Assembly: GCA_025361705.1 (NCBI GenBank)
Contig: JANYJW010000049.1
Span: forward strand, 1 to 64,000
DNA: 64,000 nt
Source: Gemmatimonas sp.
Lineage (GTDB): Bacteria > Gemmatimonadota > Gemmatimonadetes > Gemmatimonadales > Gemmatimonadaceae
Direction of reading: 5' to 3'
The notes beneath the pieces are model-generated. The model searched no databases. It was not told the origin of the DNA and saw only the letters and a program-made list of their open reading frames with translations. Every line of letters begins with the position of its first letter. Positions within the stretch are counted from its first letter, which is position 1. The translations under genes and the position numbers were made by a program. Shown one piece after another: positions 5,329-15,818 of the stretch.

Positions 5329-8244
5329 GTGGCCGATCAGCACGCGGCGTTCGACGCCGTCACTCTCACCCGAGGCTTCTGGGCCCGCCTTCTGACCGGA
5401 GCGGGTCCGGGTGGCGTGCGCTTCGGCCTCGGCCGCTGGCACTTTGAACAGTTCGGCTTGCACAGCGAGTTGCTTGCGGAATCCGTGGTCTCGGTGACGG
5501 TTCGACCGGGACTGCTGTGGTCAACGCTGCTCGTCGCGACCAGCGAACAACGCTGGGAGTGTCCCGGCCTGCCGCATGACGCGGCGCACGGCTTGCGATG
5601 GCTCTTCGATGTTGTCAGGCTGCTGCCTCAGGTGGAGGCAGCCCTCGCGGCATGGCAGCGCATTGAAATCGCCGACGGCTACCTGAACCACTACCAGTGG
5701 TCCCGTTGGCGCGGCGCGCATGCCCCGTTGCGCGAGACGCTGCGCGTGCCACCGGCCGTTGTGCTGACGGGGACCGTGCGCGATACGGTGCTGCAGTTCA
5801 CGCGCCTCCTCGACACGCTCGAGGCGACCGCCAAGGCGCACAACGCGGCGTTCATCGCGCGGGAACTGCACGAGTGCGCCGGGTTGTTCGACCACCTCGA
5901 GAGCGCCCCCTTGACGCGCGCCCAGCGTCTCGCCGCCATGACAAATGAAGACAATACGCTCGTCGTCGCCGGCGCGGGGACGGGCAAGACGAGCGTCGTG
6001 GTGGCCAAGGTTGGCTATCTGGTGCGGCGCCTGGGCGTGCGTCCAAAGCAGATCCTGGTCCTTGCGTTCAACTCGTCCGCCGCAGAGGAGCTTCGGCAAC
6101 GTATCAAGGCTCGCGTGCGGGCGGATGTCGTCGTCCAGACCTTTCACGCGCTCGGCCTCTCGATCCTCAGCCAGCGCTTTGCCACACCGCCAGTGTTGAG
6201 CGCACTGAAGGACGAGGATGCAGCCCTCGCATTTGTGCTCGCGATCATTCGCCGCATGCTGCGAGATCCGAAGTGGTCTCGCGTGATCACCGGCTACTTC
6301 GTTGAGTACCTCGCGCCCTGCCGAGGCCCCGAGGAGTTCCCGAGCTTGCATGCGCACCTCGCATACCTGCGGGGCGCCGACGTCGTGTCGCTGCGTGGTG
6401 AACCGGTGCGGAGCCACGAGGCCTGCACCATCGCCAACTCGCTCTTCGTGAACGGCATCGCGTATGAGTACCGACAGCCCTATGCCCATCGTGTCGCTGA
6501 TGCCGAGCAGCGACAGTATCGTCCCGACTTCTACCTCGTTGATTCGGGCGCGTATCTCGAGCACTTCGGCATTGACCGCAAGGGCAGCACGGCGACGTAC
6601 CTCGATCGCGACACGTATAACCGGAGCATGGCGTGGAAGCGCCGCGTGCACCGCCGGTTCGGGACGCACTTAGTGGCAACGTACAGTTACGATCGCATGG
6701 AAGGCGCCCTCGTTGAGCGTCTCGGTGAGCGCCTGGCCGCCATTGGGGTGCGCCCGAGACCGCGTCCCCTAGACGAGCTCGTGAGAGCGTACGAGGAGCG
6801 AGGTGCCCCGTTGTGCCTTGCCAAGCTCGTGACGACGTATCTGCGCCACTACAAGGAGCGCCAGCTCGACCTGAACGCCCTCAGGGCGTCGTCGTCCGAG
6901 CCGCGCGCGCGGTGCTTTCTCGAGATCTTCGAACAGGTGTACCGGCAATTCGAGCAACGGCTCGCCGACGAGCACGCGATCGATTTTCAGGACATGATCC
7001 GCCGCGCCGCTGATGTCGTTGAAGGCGGGCACGCCCACGTGGGCTTCACGCATGTGCTTGTGGATGAGTTTCAGGACCTGTCGCAGGGTCGCGCCCGCCT
7101 GCTGCATGCGCTTCTTGCGCAGGTCCCCGACCGGCGCCTCACGTGTGTCGGCGACGACTGGCAGTCGATTTATCGATTCGCAGGGTCGGACGTTGCGCTG
7201 ATGACGGCATTCCCCGAGCACTTTGGCCAGACGGCCACGGTCGCACTGGATGAGACGTTCCGGTTTGGTCAGCCGCTGGTAGACGTCGGATCGCGATTCA
7301 TCAGCCGGAATCCCTCGCAACTGCGCAAGCAGATCGTGTCGCGCACGCCAATACCGCATCTCCCCGTCGTGATCTGGGCGCACACCCGACCGCAGGAGCG
7401 AGCGCCGGAAGCCATCCGGGCGGCGGTCGCGGAGGACGTGCGACACGTGCTCACCGCCATCGATCGAGAGCTCGGCAATGCCGAACCCGTGCGGGTGTGC
7501 CTGCTTGGCCGCTACAACCACAGCCTCCCCGTTCCGGACGCGCAGGCTCTTGCCGAGGGCCTTCCGCGGCTGGTGGTCGATTTCCGGACGGTGCATCGCG
7601 CCAAGGGACTCGAGGCGGACTATGTCGTGGTCCTGGATGTGGTACGCGGGCTGTACGGATTCCCGAGTGGGATCGTCGATGACCCGCTGATCACGCACGT
7701 CCTTTCCAGGCCGGACGAGTACCCCCACTCAGAGGAACGTCGTCTCTTCTACGTCGCGCTGACCCGTGCTCGGCGTCGCGTCTTCCTGCTGACCAGTGCG
7801 TCACAACCTTCGGCATTCGTGGAAGAACTGCTCGGCCCAACGTACGCGGGTCTCGTCGAAACGGATCGCAGCTTGAGCGCGCAGGTCCCGTGCAGCGCCT
7901 GCGGCGGCGTGTTGGTGGCACGCATGAAGGCCACGAGCGGGGCGATGTTCTGGGGATGCGCGAACTATCCCTACTGCGAGGGCGCTGCGCGGCTGTGCCG
8001 CATTTGCCAGCGCGGCGCGCTGATAACGGAGGGCGAGTTCCTCCGCTGCTCCGATCCCGGATGCCTGCGCTTCGCGGACGTCTGCCCGCGCTGCCAGCGA
8101 GGGCGCTTGGTCGAACGCAGAAACCGGAAGGGCGGTGGCCGCGTGGTCGGGTGTACGCGTTGGAAGCCGGACGGCACCGGCTGTGGCTTCGCGACTGATC
8201 CTTCAGGTTCGCGGCGGGCGACGCGCCGCCAGCAGCGTGTCTGA
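5329..8244 (+). CDS. HelD-like UvrD/Rep superfamily helicase with nuclease-like insert and zinc fingers
   Basis: The product has 971 residues, against about 680 for E. coli helicase IV. The N-terminal HelD-type region (1-190) leads to Q motif LTRAQR, Walker A GAGTGKT (215-221), DEFQD (578-582), GDDWQSIYRFAGSD (about 607), TVHRAKGLEADYVVVLD (about 755) and RRLFYVALTRAR (about 805), so all SF1A motifs are intact. Between the helicase halves, around 390-420, RPDFYL...YLEHFGID resembles the PD-(D/E)xK-like insert of some HelD homologues, with the canonical ExK lysine not evident. From about 854, three Cys4 fingers of the topoisomerase C-terminal type follow (CSACGG, CRICQRG, CPRCQRG). GTG 5329 is the only good start near the frame opening; an 8-bp hairpin (5293-5300/5313-5320) precedes it. 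Likely role: 3'-5' DNA unwinding in repair or defence. Confidence 0.85.
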   Translation: MADQHAAFDAVTLTRGFWARLLTGAGPGGVRFGLGRWHFEQFGLHSELLAESVVSVTVRPGLLWSTLLVATSEQRWECPGLPHDAAHGLRWLFDVVRLLPQVEAALAAWQRIEIADGYLNHYQWSRWRGAHAPLRETLRVPPAVVLTGTVRDTVLQFTRLLDTLEATAKAHNAAFIARELHECAGLFDHLESAPLTRAQRLAAMTNEDNTLVVAGAGTGKTSVVVAKVGYLVRRLGVRPKQILVLAFNSSAAEELRQRIKARVRADVVVQTFHALGLSILSQRFATPPVLSALKDEDAALAFVLAIIRRMLRDPKWSRVITGYFVEYLAPCRGPEEFPSLHAHLAYLRGADVVSLRGEPVRSHEACTIANSLFVNGIAYEYRQPYAHRVADAEQRQYRPDFYLVDSGAYLEHFGIDRKGSTATYLDRDTYNRSMAWKRRVHRRFGTHLVATYSYDRMEGALVERLGERLAAIGVRPRPRPLDELVRAYEERGAPLCLAKLVTTYLRHYKERQLDLNALRASSSEPRARCFLEIFEQVYRQFEQRLADEHAIDFQDMIRRAADVVEGGHAHVGFTHVLVDEFQDLSQGRARLLHALLAQVPDRRLTCVGDDWQSIYRFAGSDVALMTAFPEHFGQTATVALDETFRFGQPLVDVGSRFISRNPSQLRKQIVSRTPIPHLPVVIWAHTRPQERAPEAIRAAVAEDVRHVLTAIDRELGNAEPVRVCLLGRYNHSLPVPDAQALAEGLPRLVVDFRTVHRAKGLEADYVVVLDVVRGLYGFPSGIVDDPLITHVLSRPDEYPHSEERRLFYVALTRARRRVFLLTSASQPSAFVEELLGPTYAGLVETDRSLSAQVPCSACGGVLVARMKATSGAMFWGCANYPYCEGAARLCRICQRGALITEGEFLRCSDPGCLRFADVCPRCQRGRLVERRNRKGGGRVVGCTRWKPDGTGCGFATDPSGSRRATRRQQRV

Positions 8245-8337
8245 GCGAACGGATTCTGGTTTTGCCACCACTCGCGCCGGCCGGTATGTTTGCGACCGAC
8301 GTGCGGTTCTGTGAACACCCCCAGGAGGATCCCCGCG

Positions 8338-10128
8338 ATGAACCCCGAAGAGCTGCTCGACCAGTTGGAGACGGATCTCCGCACAGCCGTTCGCGACGAC
8401 GAGGTGGACGGCATCGATCGCCGTCACTTCATGCTGATGTCGCTCATTGCCGCAGCGGCCACGACGTTCGGCGCCGAAGCGGCGCGCGCCCAGGGGACGG
8501 GGGCGGCGGCCGGTGCCGCTGGCCAGCAGCCGCAGGGCGTCCCGCCTGCCCCGCTGGGCAATGGCGAGGCGCCGGCATTGCAGTTCCAGCCGTACCCGGG
8601 CGGCACGGGCGCCATCATGGAGAAGCTGGCAAAGGCGCGCGGACGCGCGGCGTTCGATCGCGGAGTGTTCGCGGTGGAGCCCTGGCAAGGCGCCGTGCCG
8701 ACAAATCCGGACGATATCGCCTTTCTTCCGGCGCATCGCCTGGCGGCACTCATCAAGGCGCGCAAGATCACCTCGGTGCAGCTCACCGACATCTACCTGA
8801 CGCGCCTGAAGCGGCTGAACCCGACCCTGCTCTGTGCCGTCACCATCATGGAAGACTCGGCGCGCGCCGAGGCCATCAAGGCGGACGCCGAGCTGAAGGC
8901 GGGCAAGTATCGCGGCCCGCTGCACGGGCTGCCGTACGGCGTGAAGGACCTGTTCAATACCAAGGGCGTTCCCACGACGTGGGGCGCGAAGGACTTCGAA
9001 AGCCGCATCATTGATGACGACGCGGAGATAGTCGTGCGCCTGCGTGAGGCCGGCGCAGTGCTGATCGCGAAATTGGCGACGGGCCTGTTCGCACAGAACG
9101 ACCAATGGTTCCGCGGCCGCACCAACAATCCGTGGAACCTGGTGCAGGGGTCGAGCGGCTCATCGGCCGGCCCAGCATCGGCGACGATGGCGGGCTGCGT
9201 CGCGTTCGCCATCGGCACCGAAACGCAGGGGTCCATCGTGTCTCCGTCGGTGCGGTGCGGCGCGAGCGCGTTGCGCCCAACGTTCGGCAGAGTGAGCCGC
9301 CGAGGCGGCATGGTGCTGGCGTGGAGCATGGATCGCGTGGGACCCATCTGCCGGTCGGTGGCGGACTGCGCCATGGTGTTCAATGCCGTGCACGGCGTGG
9401 ACGAACAGGATCCGTCGACGGTGATGGCGCCGTTCCATTTTGACCGCGCGCTCAAGGTGAAGACGCTGCGTGTGGGCGTGGACCCCAACGCCCCCAAGGA
9501 GCTGGTGGACCAACTGAAGGCGCTCGGCATCACGCCCAGGGAGATCGGGCCGCGCCCGACGGTGCCGGGTTCTGGAAGCGCACTGAACGTCGAGTATGCG
9601 GCGGCGTTCGACGACTACGTGCAGCGCAAGGCGAAGGAGATCGGCCTTGACCTGACCAAGTTGCCAGAGCCAGGGGTGCGCCCCGATTCGGCGACGATGC
9701 GTGCGGCCGCGGCGGCCGCGGCCGCAAACCCCATGGCGCCCGCCGACTGGAATCCGCGGTTCGTGACGGGACGCACGGTGCGCGCCTTCGACTTCCTGCA
9801 GCAGCAGCGGAGGCGGTACATGCTGATCGCCAAGTGGGGCGAGTTCATGAAGGACCTCGACATGTTCGTCGGCAATCCGACGGCGGATGTGGGGCCCAAC
9901 GCGCAGACGGGTCATCCCTGCGTGGTGGTGCCGTACAAGTTCGACGTGCCGCAGCAGGGTGGTGGCGGACAGCGCGCCGCCAACGCACCGCCGCCACTGG
10001 AACTCAAGGCGCAGCCCATCTGCGGCGTGATTGTTGGCGCGTTGTTCAATGACGACCTGATTCTGGGTGTGGCGCACCAGCTGCAGGAGCGCAACAAGCT
10101 GCACACGCGACGGCCGGGGCTGGAGTAG
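8338..10128 (+). CDS. Tat-exported amidase-signature hydrolase
   Basis: The product has 596 residues. A 30-residue acidic N-region is followed by a twin-arginine motif (DRRHFMLMSLIAAAA) and an ARAQG cleavage region, so export by Tat is likely. The amidase signature triad is visible: Lys in YGVKDLF (about 203), the cis-Ser in QGSSGSSAGPASA (about 270) and the nucleophile in TETQGSIVSP (about 300). The usual Asp of the TDTGGS motif is Glu here. Amidase-signature enzymes hydrolyse amides or transfer the amide; the substrate cannot be told and this is not GatA by context. ATG 8338 is chosen for its AGGAGG (8323-8328) nine bases upstream. It is a single-gene unit closed by the terminator at 10141. 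Confidence 0.85.
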   Translation: MNPEELLDQLETDLRTAVRDDEVDGIDRRHFMLMSLIAAAATTFGAEAARAQGTGAAAGAAGQQPQGVPPAPLGNGEAPALQFQPYPGGTGAIMEKLAKARGRAAFDRGVFAVEPWQGAVPTNPDDIAFLPAHRLAALIKARKITSVQLTDIYLTRLKRLNPTLLCAVTIMEDSARAEAIKADAELKAGKYRGPLHGLPYGVKDLFNTKGVPTTWGAKDFESRIIDDDAEIVVRLREAGAVLIAKLATGLFAQNDQWFRGRTNNPWNLVQGSSGSSAGPASATMAGCVAFAIGTETQGSIVSPSVRCGASALRPTFGRVSRRGGMVLAWSMDRVGPICRSVADCAMVFNAVHGVDEQDPSTVMAPFHFDRALKVKTLRVGVDPNAPKELVDQLKALGITPREIGPRPTVPGSGSALNVEYAAAFDDYVQRKAKEIGLDLTKLPEPGVRPDSATMRAAAAAAAANPMAPADWNPRFVTGRTVRAFDFLQQQRRRYMLIAKWGEFMKDLDMFVGNPTADVGPNAQTGHPCVVVPYKFDVPQQGGGGQRAANAPPPLELKAQPICGVIVGALFNDDLILGVAHQLQERNKLHTRRPGLE

Positions 10129-10140
10129 CTCGACGAAAAG

Positions 10141-10174
10141 ACGCCACCCCGGGGGTACCTGGGGTGGCGTTTTG
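10141..10174 (+). terminator. Rho-independent terminator of the amidase gene
   Basis: ACGCCACCCC (10141-10150) pairs perfectly with GGGGTGGCGT (10161-10170), followed by TTTTG. It lies 12 bases after the amidase stop codon. I see no gene in 10175-10430. Confidence 0.85.
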
Positions 10175-10430
10175 TTGTCGATGGGCAGGCGGCAGGCTAT
10201 TTTTGAGGAGCACGTCTTACTCACCTTTCCGGCCAGCGACCAGTGTAAGCCTCCCTCCCAAGCGCGAGTCATCTGCACGCTCTTCCGCTCGCGCGAGGCT
10301 TCCTGCCAGTCCGCTTTGCCGCCGGTGCCCGGCACGTCCGGGCCCTTCCCTGACCATTCGGGTTGACGCACGCGCCTCGTGAGGCGTGGCGGCGCGTGGC
10401 GGCCACCATGCCATCTACTTCGAACATTCA

Positions 10431-12056
<1,626 letters not shown>

Positions 12057-12167
12057 GCGACGAGGTCAGGCCCCCATCATCGTCGCCGGAATCCGCACGG
12101 CGACGACTCGCCCCTTTGCGGTGGTGCGGCTGATCGTGAGCGGGCGGCCGACGCGCACTCTCCCGCG

Positions 12168-12857
12168 TTACCCGATCGTCGTCTTCACCTTCTGGATTTT
12201 GAACGAGAACGCCTGCTCCACGAGCTGACGCACGGCGAGGTTGCCGACGCGCCCCGGGAAGAAGTGCATCTGCGGCATTGCATCGCGCACGGCCTTGGCG
12301 AAGAGCGGGTGCGTGGCAGAGAGCTGGCGCACCGTCGCCATGTCGATGTGACCAGCGGAGTCGACCTCGAAACGGAACCTCGCGCCACCCTCGATGTGCC
12401 GCGCCACGAGCGCCGCAGGGTAGTCGGGGGCCACGCTCGTCGGATCAACCGCGGCCGCCGTGTCGACGTCCACGGCGCTGAAAACGCCCTCGCCTGTTCC
12501 AGGAAGCGTGGACTCGCCGTCGAGGGGAATCGGCGCGTACTCGATGCCCGAGCGTGCCCGGTTGACCGCGAAGCCGGTGGCCTTCTCCCCGGCTGCCGCG
12601 TGCGGCGCCCCGGCACCGAATGCGCGAGCATCCGTGCCGGACGCATCCAGGCGCTCGCCGGGGCGCGCAAGGCCAATGTCCCGTGGCGCGGGATAGAGGA
12701 ACTGCACCGTTTGCTGGATGAGCCCGCTCACGGTGGCAACCACGCGTTGGCCGCTCACCGCCAGCACAACGATGAGCCCGGCGTGCAGGCACGCGCTGAC
12801 GACGGCGGATCCAATGGACCGCTGTGGGCGCAGTCGATCGGCCAGGAGGAGTTGCAT
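12168..12857 (-). CDS. TonB C-terminal-domain protein
   Basis: This is a 229-residue protein with one N-terminal membrane segment (about 15-38, SAVVSACLHAGLIVVLAVSG), a periplasmic linker and a TonB-type C-terminal domain: APDYPAALVARHIEGGARFRFEVDSAGHID through LVEQAFSFKI. The linker is short and not strongly proline-rich, so this may be a TonB homologue rather than the main energy-transducing TonB. It would link inner-membrane ExbB/ExbD energy to receptors such as the one at 17927-20428. ATG 12857 gives a start next to the membrane segment; a further upstream start adds an Arg/Pro-rich stretch that overlaps nothing useful. The neighbours are unrelated. Confidence 0.75.
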   Translation of the reverse strand: MQLLLADRLRPQRSIGSAVVSACLHAGLIVVLAVSGQRVVATVSGLIQQTVQFLYPAPRDIGLARPGERLDASGTDARAFGAGAPHAAAGEKATGFAVNRARSGIEYAPIPLDGESTLPGTGEGVFSAVDVDTAAAVDPTSVAPDYPAALVARHIEGGARFRFEVDSAGHIDMATVRQLSATHPLFAKAVRDAMPQMHFFPGRVGNLAVRQLVEQAFSFKIQKVKTTIG

Positions 12858-13060
12858 GCGGGTCGCCAGATGAGGGGGGACCAACAGCCGGGTGCACCTG
12901 GGGGGCCGGTGCTGCGCCCCCTCCATTCAATACTACAGGAATCCTGGCCGGCGTCACGCCCCAGGCCCCATCGGGCCACCGCACCTTTCCGTGCCGTCCG
13001 CGGTATCTTACGCGGTGCGGCCTGTTCTCCTCGTCTCCCCTGCCACGAGAGATTGACGCG

Positions 13061-14371
13061 ATGCCCCGCCCCGTCACCGACCTGACCGACCTCGTCCGCC
13101 CCTCCGGTGCCACGCGCGTGTCGGCGATGGCCGCGGGGCTCACGGGATCGGAGATCCTGAAGATCGCGGGCGAGATTCGCGCGATGGTGCGCGACGGCGC
13201 GGAGATCTGCAACCTGACGGTCGGCGATTTCGACCCGCAGCAGTTTCCGATCCCGGACCGCCTGCGCGCCGAAGTGACGCAGGCGCTCGCACGCGGCGAG
13301 ACCAATTACCCGCCTGCGGACGGCGTGCCGGAGCTGCGACAGGCGGTGCAGGCGTACTACACGCGTGAACTCGGGCTCACCTACCCCATCGAATCGATCC
13401 TGATTGCCGGCGGCGCGCGCCCGGTGATCTACGGCATCTACCGGAGCGTGGTGGACCCGGGCGATCGCGTGGTGTATCCGCTGCCGTCGTGGAACAACAA
13501 TCACTACGTGCACCAGCTGGGCGCGATTGGCGTACCGGTGCCCTGCTCGGCCGCCAATCGCTTTCTCCCAACGCTTGCCGAGCTTGCACCGGCACTGCCG
13601 GGTGCGCGCCTCCTCTGCCTGAACTCCCCGTTGAATCCGTCGGGCACGGCGATGGAGCCGGCCGCGCTCAAGGAGATCTGCGACGCGATTGTGGCGGAGA
13701 ACCGGCGACGCGAAGGAACCGGCGAGCGGCCGCTCTTCCTGATGTACGACCACATCTACTGGCCGCTCTGCGTCGGCGACACGCAGCACGTGACGCCGCC
13801 AGGGCTCGTGCCGGAGATGGGGCGCTACACGATCTTCGTCGACGGCATCTCCAAGGCGTTTGCGGCCACGGGCCTGCGTGTGGGGTGGGCGGTGGGCCCC
13901 ACCGACGTCATCAACCGGATGGCGGCAATCATCGGCCACGTGGGTGCGTGGGCGCCACGCGCGGAGCAGGTGGCAACGGCGGCGTTCCTCGACGACACGG
14001 CAGCGCAGGCGACGTTCCGTGCCACTTTCGTGGCCGGCATCCAACGGCGACTCGATGCCGCGTACCAGGGACTGGACCGGATGCGCGCCAACGGGCTGCC
14101 GGTGGATGTTCTGCCGCCGATGGGCGCGATCTACCTGACCGCGCGCATCCACCCGTTCGGCAAGACGACGGCCGATGGCGCGGTGCTCACCACCAACGAG
14201 CAGGTGCGCCGCTGGATCCTCGAGACGGCGCAGCTGGGCATCGTGCCCTTCCAGGCGTTCGGCGTGCCGGAGGAGAGCGGCTGGTTCCGGCTCAGCGTGG
14301 GCGCGGCCAGCGAGGCGGCGATCGCGGCGGCGATGCCGCGACTGGAAGCGGCCCTCCTGGCACTGCGGTAG
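13061..14371 (+). CDS. PLP-dependent class I/II aminotransferase
   Basis: This is a 436-residue fold-type I enzyme. A substrate-loop region (NLTVGDFDPQQFPIP, about 44-58) and LNSPLNPSGT are followed by YDHIYW and the PLP-lysine motif VDGISKAFAATGLRVGW near residue 263. A C-terminal small domain ends the protein. It is related to aspartate and aromatic aminotransferases, but the substrate is not readable. ATG 13061 is chosen because the frame upstream encodes unconserved low-complexity sequence crossing the divergent TonB gene. The radical-SAM gene starts 14 bases after the stop, so co-transcription is likely. Confidence 0.85.
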   Translation: MPRPVTDLTDLVRPSGATRVSAMAAGLTGSEILKIAGEIRAMVRDGAEICNLTVGDFDPQQFPIPDRLRAEVTQALARGETNYPPADGVPELRQAVQAYYTRELGLTYPIESILIAGGARPVIYGIYRSVVDPGDRVVYPLPSWNNNHYVHQLGAIGVPVPCSAANRFLPTLAELAPALPGARLLCLNSPLNPSGTAMEPAALKEICDAIVAENRRREGTGERPLFLMYDHIYWPLCVGDTQHVTPPGLVPEMGRYTIFVDGISKAFAATGLRVGWAVGPTDVINRMAAIIGHVGAWAPRAEQVATAAFLDDTAAQATFRATFVAGIQRRLDAAYQGLDRMRANGLPVDVLPPMGAIYLTARIHPFGKTTADGAVLTTNEQVRRWILETAQLGIVPFQAFGVPEESGWFRLSVGAASEAAIAAAMPRLEAALLALR

Positions 14372-14384
14372 GCACGCCCGCGCA

Positions 14385-15710
14385 ATGCGTCAGCCGACCC
14401 CTGCAGGTGCGTCGACCGACTTTCATCTGATGGCCAAGCCGTCGGGGGCGCTCTGCAACCTCGACTGCTCGTATTGCTTCTACCTGGAGAAGGAGGCGCT
14501 GTACGCGCAGGACGCCTCGCGCTTCAGGATGCGCGACGATGTACTCGCCCGCTACACGCGCGACTACATCGCCTCGCAGGCCGGGCGCGAGGTGACGTTC
14601 GCGTGGCAGGGGGGCGAGCCGACGCTGCTCGGGCTCGACTTCTTTCGCCAGGCGGTCGCGCTGCAACGGGAGCACGCGGGCGACAAGGTGGTGACGAACA
14701 CCATCCAGACCAACGGTACGCTGCTGGACGATGCGTGGGGCGAGTTTCTCGCGGCGGAGCGGGTGCTGGTGGGTGTGTCGATTGACGGTCCGCAGGCGGT
14801 GCACGACGCGTACCGCGTGGACAAGGGCGGCCATCCAACCTGGGATCGTGTGATGCGCGGCATCGAGGTGCTGCAGCGGCACGGCGTGGCCTTCAACACG
14901 CTCACCTGCGTGCACCGGCGCAACGAGCAGTCGCCGCTGGAGGTGTACCGGTTCCTGCGCGAGATCGGGCACGGGCACATGCAGTTCATTCCCATCGCGG
15001 AACGACACCTGATGCGCGACGCGGCCCGGCACATGCTGGCGCCACCGGCGTTTGAGGGCAACGCGCAGGTAACCGACTGGTCGGTTCGGCCGGAGGCGTT
15101 TGGGCGCTTCCTGTGCCGCGTCTTCGACGAGTGGGTGCGGCACGACGTGGGCCAGGTGTTCGTGCAACACTTCGACGTCGCCCTGCAGCGCTGGATGGGC
15201 CTGCCGCCCAGCCTCTGCGTCTTTGCCGAAACGTGCGGCGCGGCGCTCGCGCTGGAGCACAATGGCGACGTCTACGCGTGTGACCACTACGTCGATCCGG
15301 CACACCGGCTCGGCAACATCATGCGTGATTCGCTCGGGACGCTGGTGCGTGCCGATGCGCAGGTACGGTTTGGCGCAGCCAAACGCGACGCGCTGCCCGC
15401 GTACTGCCGGGCATGTGACGTGCGCTTTGCATGCAACGGCGAGTGTCCCAAGCACCGGTTTGCGCACGCGCCCGACGGCGCGGCCGGACTCAACTACCTG
15501 TGCGCGGGCTTCAAGGTGTTCTTCCACCACATCGCGCCGCACATGGCGTTCATGACGGAGCAGCTGCGTCGCGGCCTCGCGCCCGCCGCCGTGATGCCGT
15601 GGGCCGTGGCGCGCGACGCGGAGCTCGTCGCGTCGGCCAGCGGACGCAACGGCCCGTGCCCGTGCGGCAGCGGCAGGAAGTACAAGCGGTGCTGCGGGGC
15701 GGCGGCGTAG
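14385..15710 (+). CDS. Anaerobic sulfatase-maturase-like radical SAM enzyme with SEC-C tail
   Basis: The product has 441 residues. The radical SAM cluster motif CNLDCSYC lies at about 25-32. A SPASM domain carries further Cys ligands (CGAALALEHNGDVYACDHY; CRACDVRFACNGECPKHRF; LCAGF). Enzymes of this type convert an active-site Cys or Ser of sulfatases into formylglycine. The last about 25 residues (NGPCPCGSGRKYKRCCG) form a SEC-C zinc motif, known from the SecA tail and assorted proteins and unusual as a maturase extension. No sulfatase gene lies in the window. ATG 14385 follows the aminotransferase stop by 13 bases. Confidence 0.85.
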   Translation: MRQPTPAGASTDFHLMAKPSGALCNLDCSYCFYLEKEALYAQDASRFRMRDDVLARYTRDYIASQAGREVTFAWQGGEPTLLGLDFFRQAVALQREHAGDKVVTNTIQTNGTLLDDAWGEFLAAERVLVGVSIDGPQAVHDAYRVDKGGHPTWDRVMRGIEVLQRHGVAFNTLTCVHRRNEQSPLEVYRFLREIGHGHMQFIPIAERHLMRDAARHMLAPPAFEGNAQVTDWSVRPEAFGRFLCRVFDEWVRHDVGQVFVQHFDVALQRWMGLPPSLCVFAETCGAALALEHNGDVYACDHYVDPAHRLGNIMRDSLGTLVRADAQVRFGAAKRDALPAYCRACDVRFACNGECPKHRFAHAPDGAAGLNYLCAGFKVFFHHIAPHMAFMTEQLRRGLAPAAVMPWAVARDAELVASASGRNGPCPCGSGRKYKRCCGAAA

Positions 15711-15818
15711 CGGCGGTCGCAGCAGCGCACCTGCAGCGGTGTTCCACCACGCAATGCCGTAGATTTCTGCCAGCCCATCCCGCGCGCATCGCGCGCGACC
15801 AGCCGGAGAGACCGCCCC

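Noticed and set aside
10175-10430. A gene or RNA in the gap before prfC
   Set aside because: No frame with coding character or stable conserved structure was seen.
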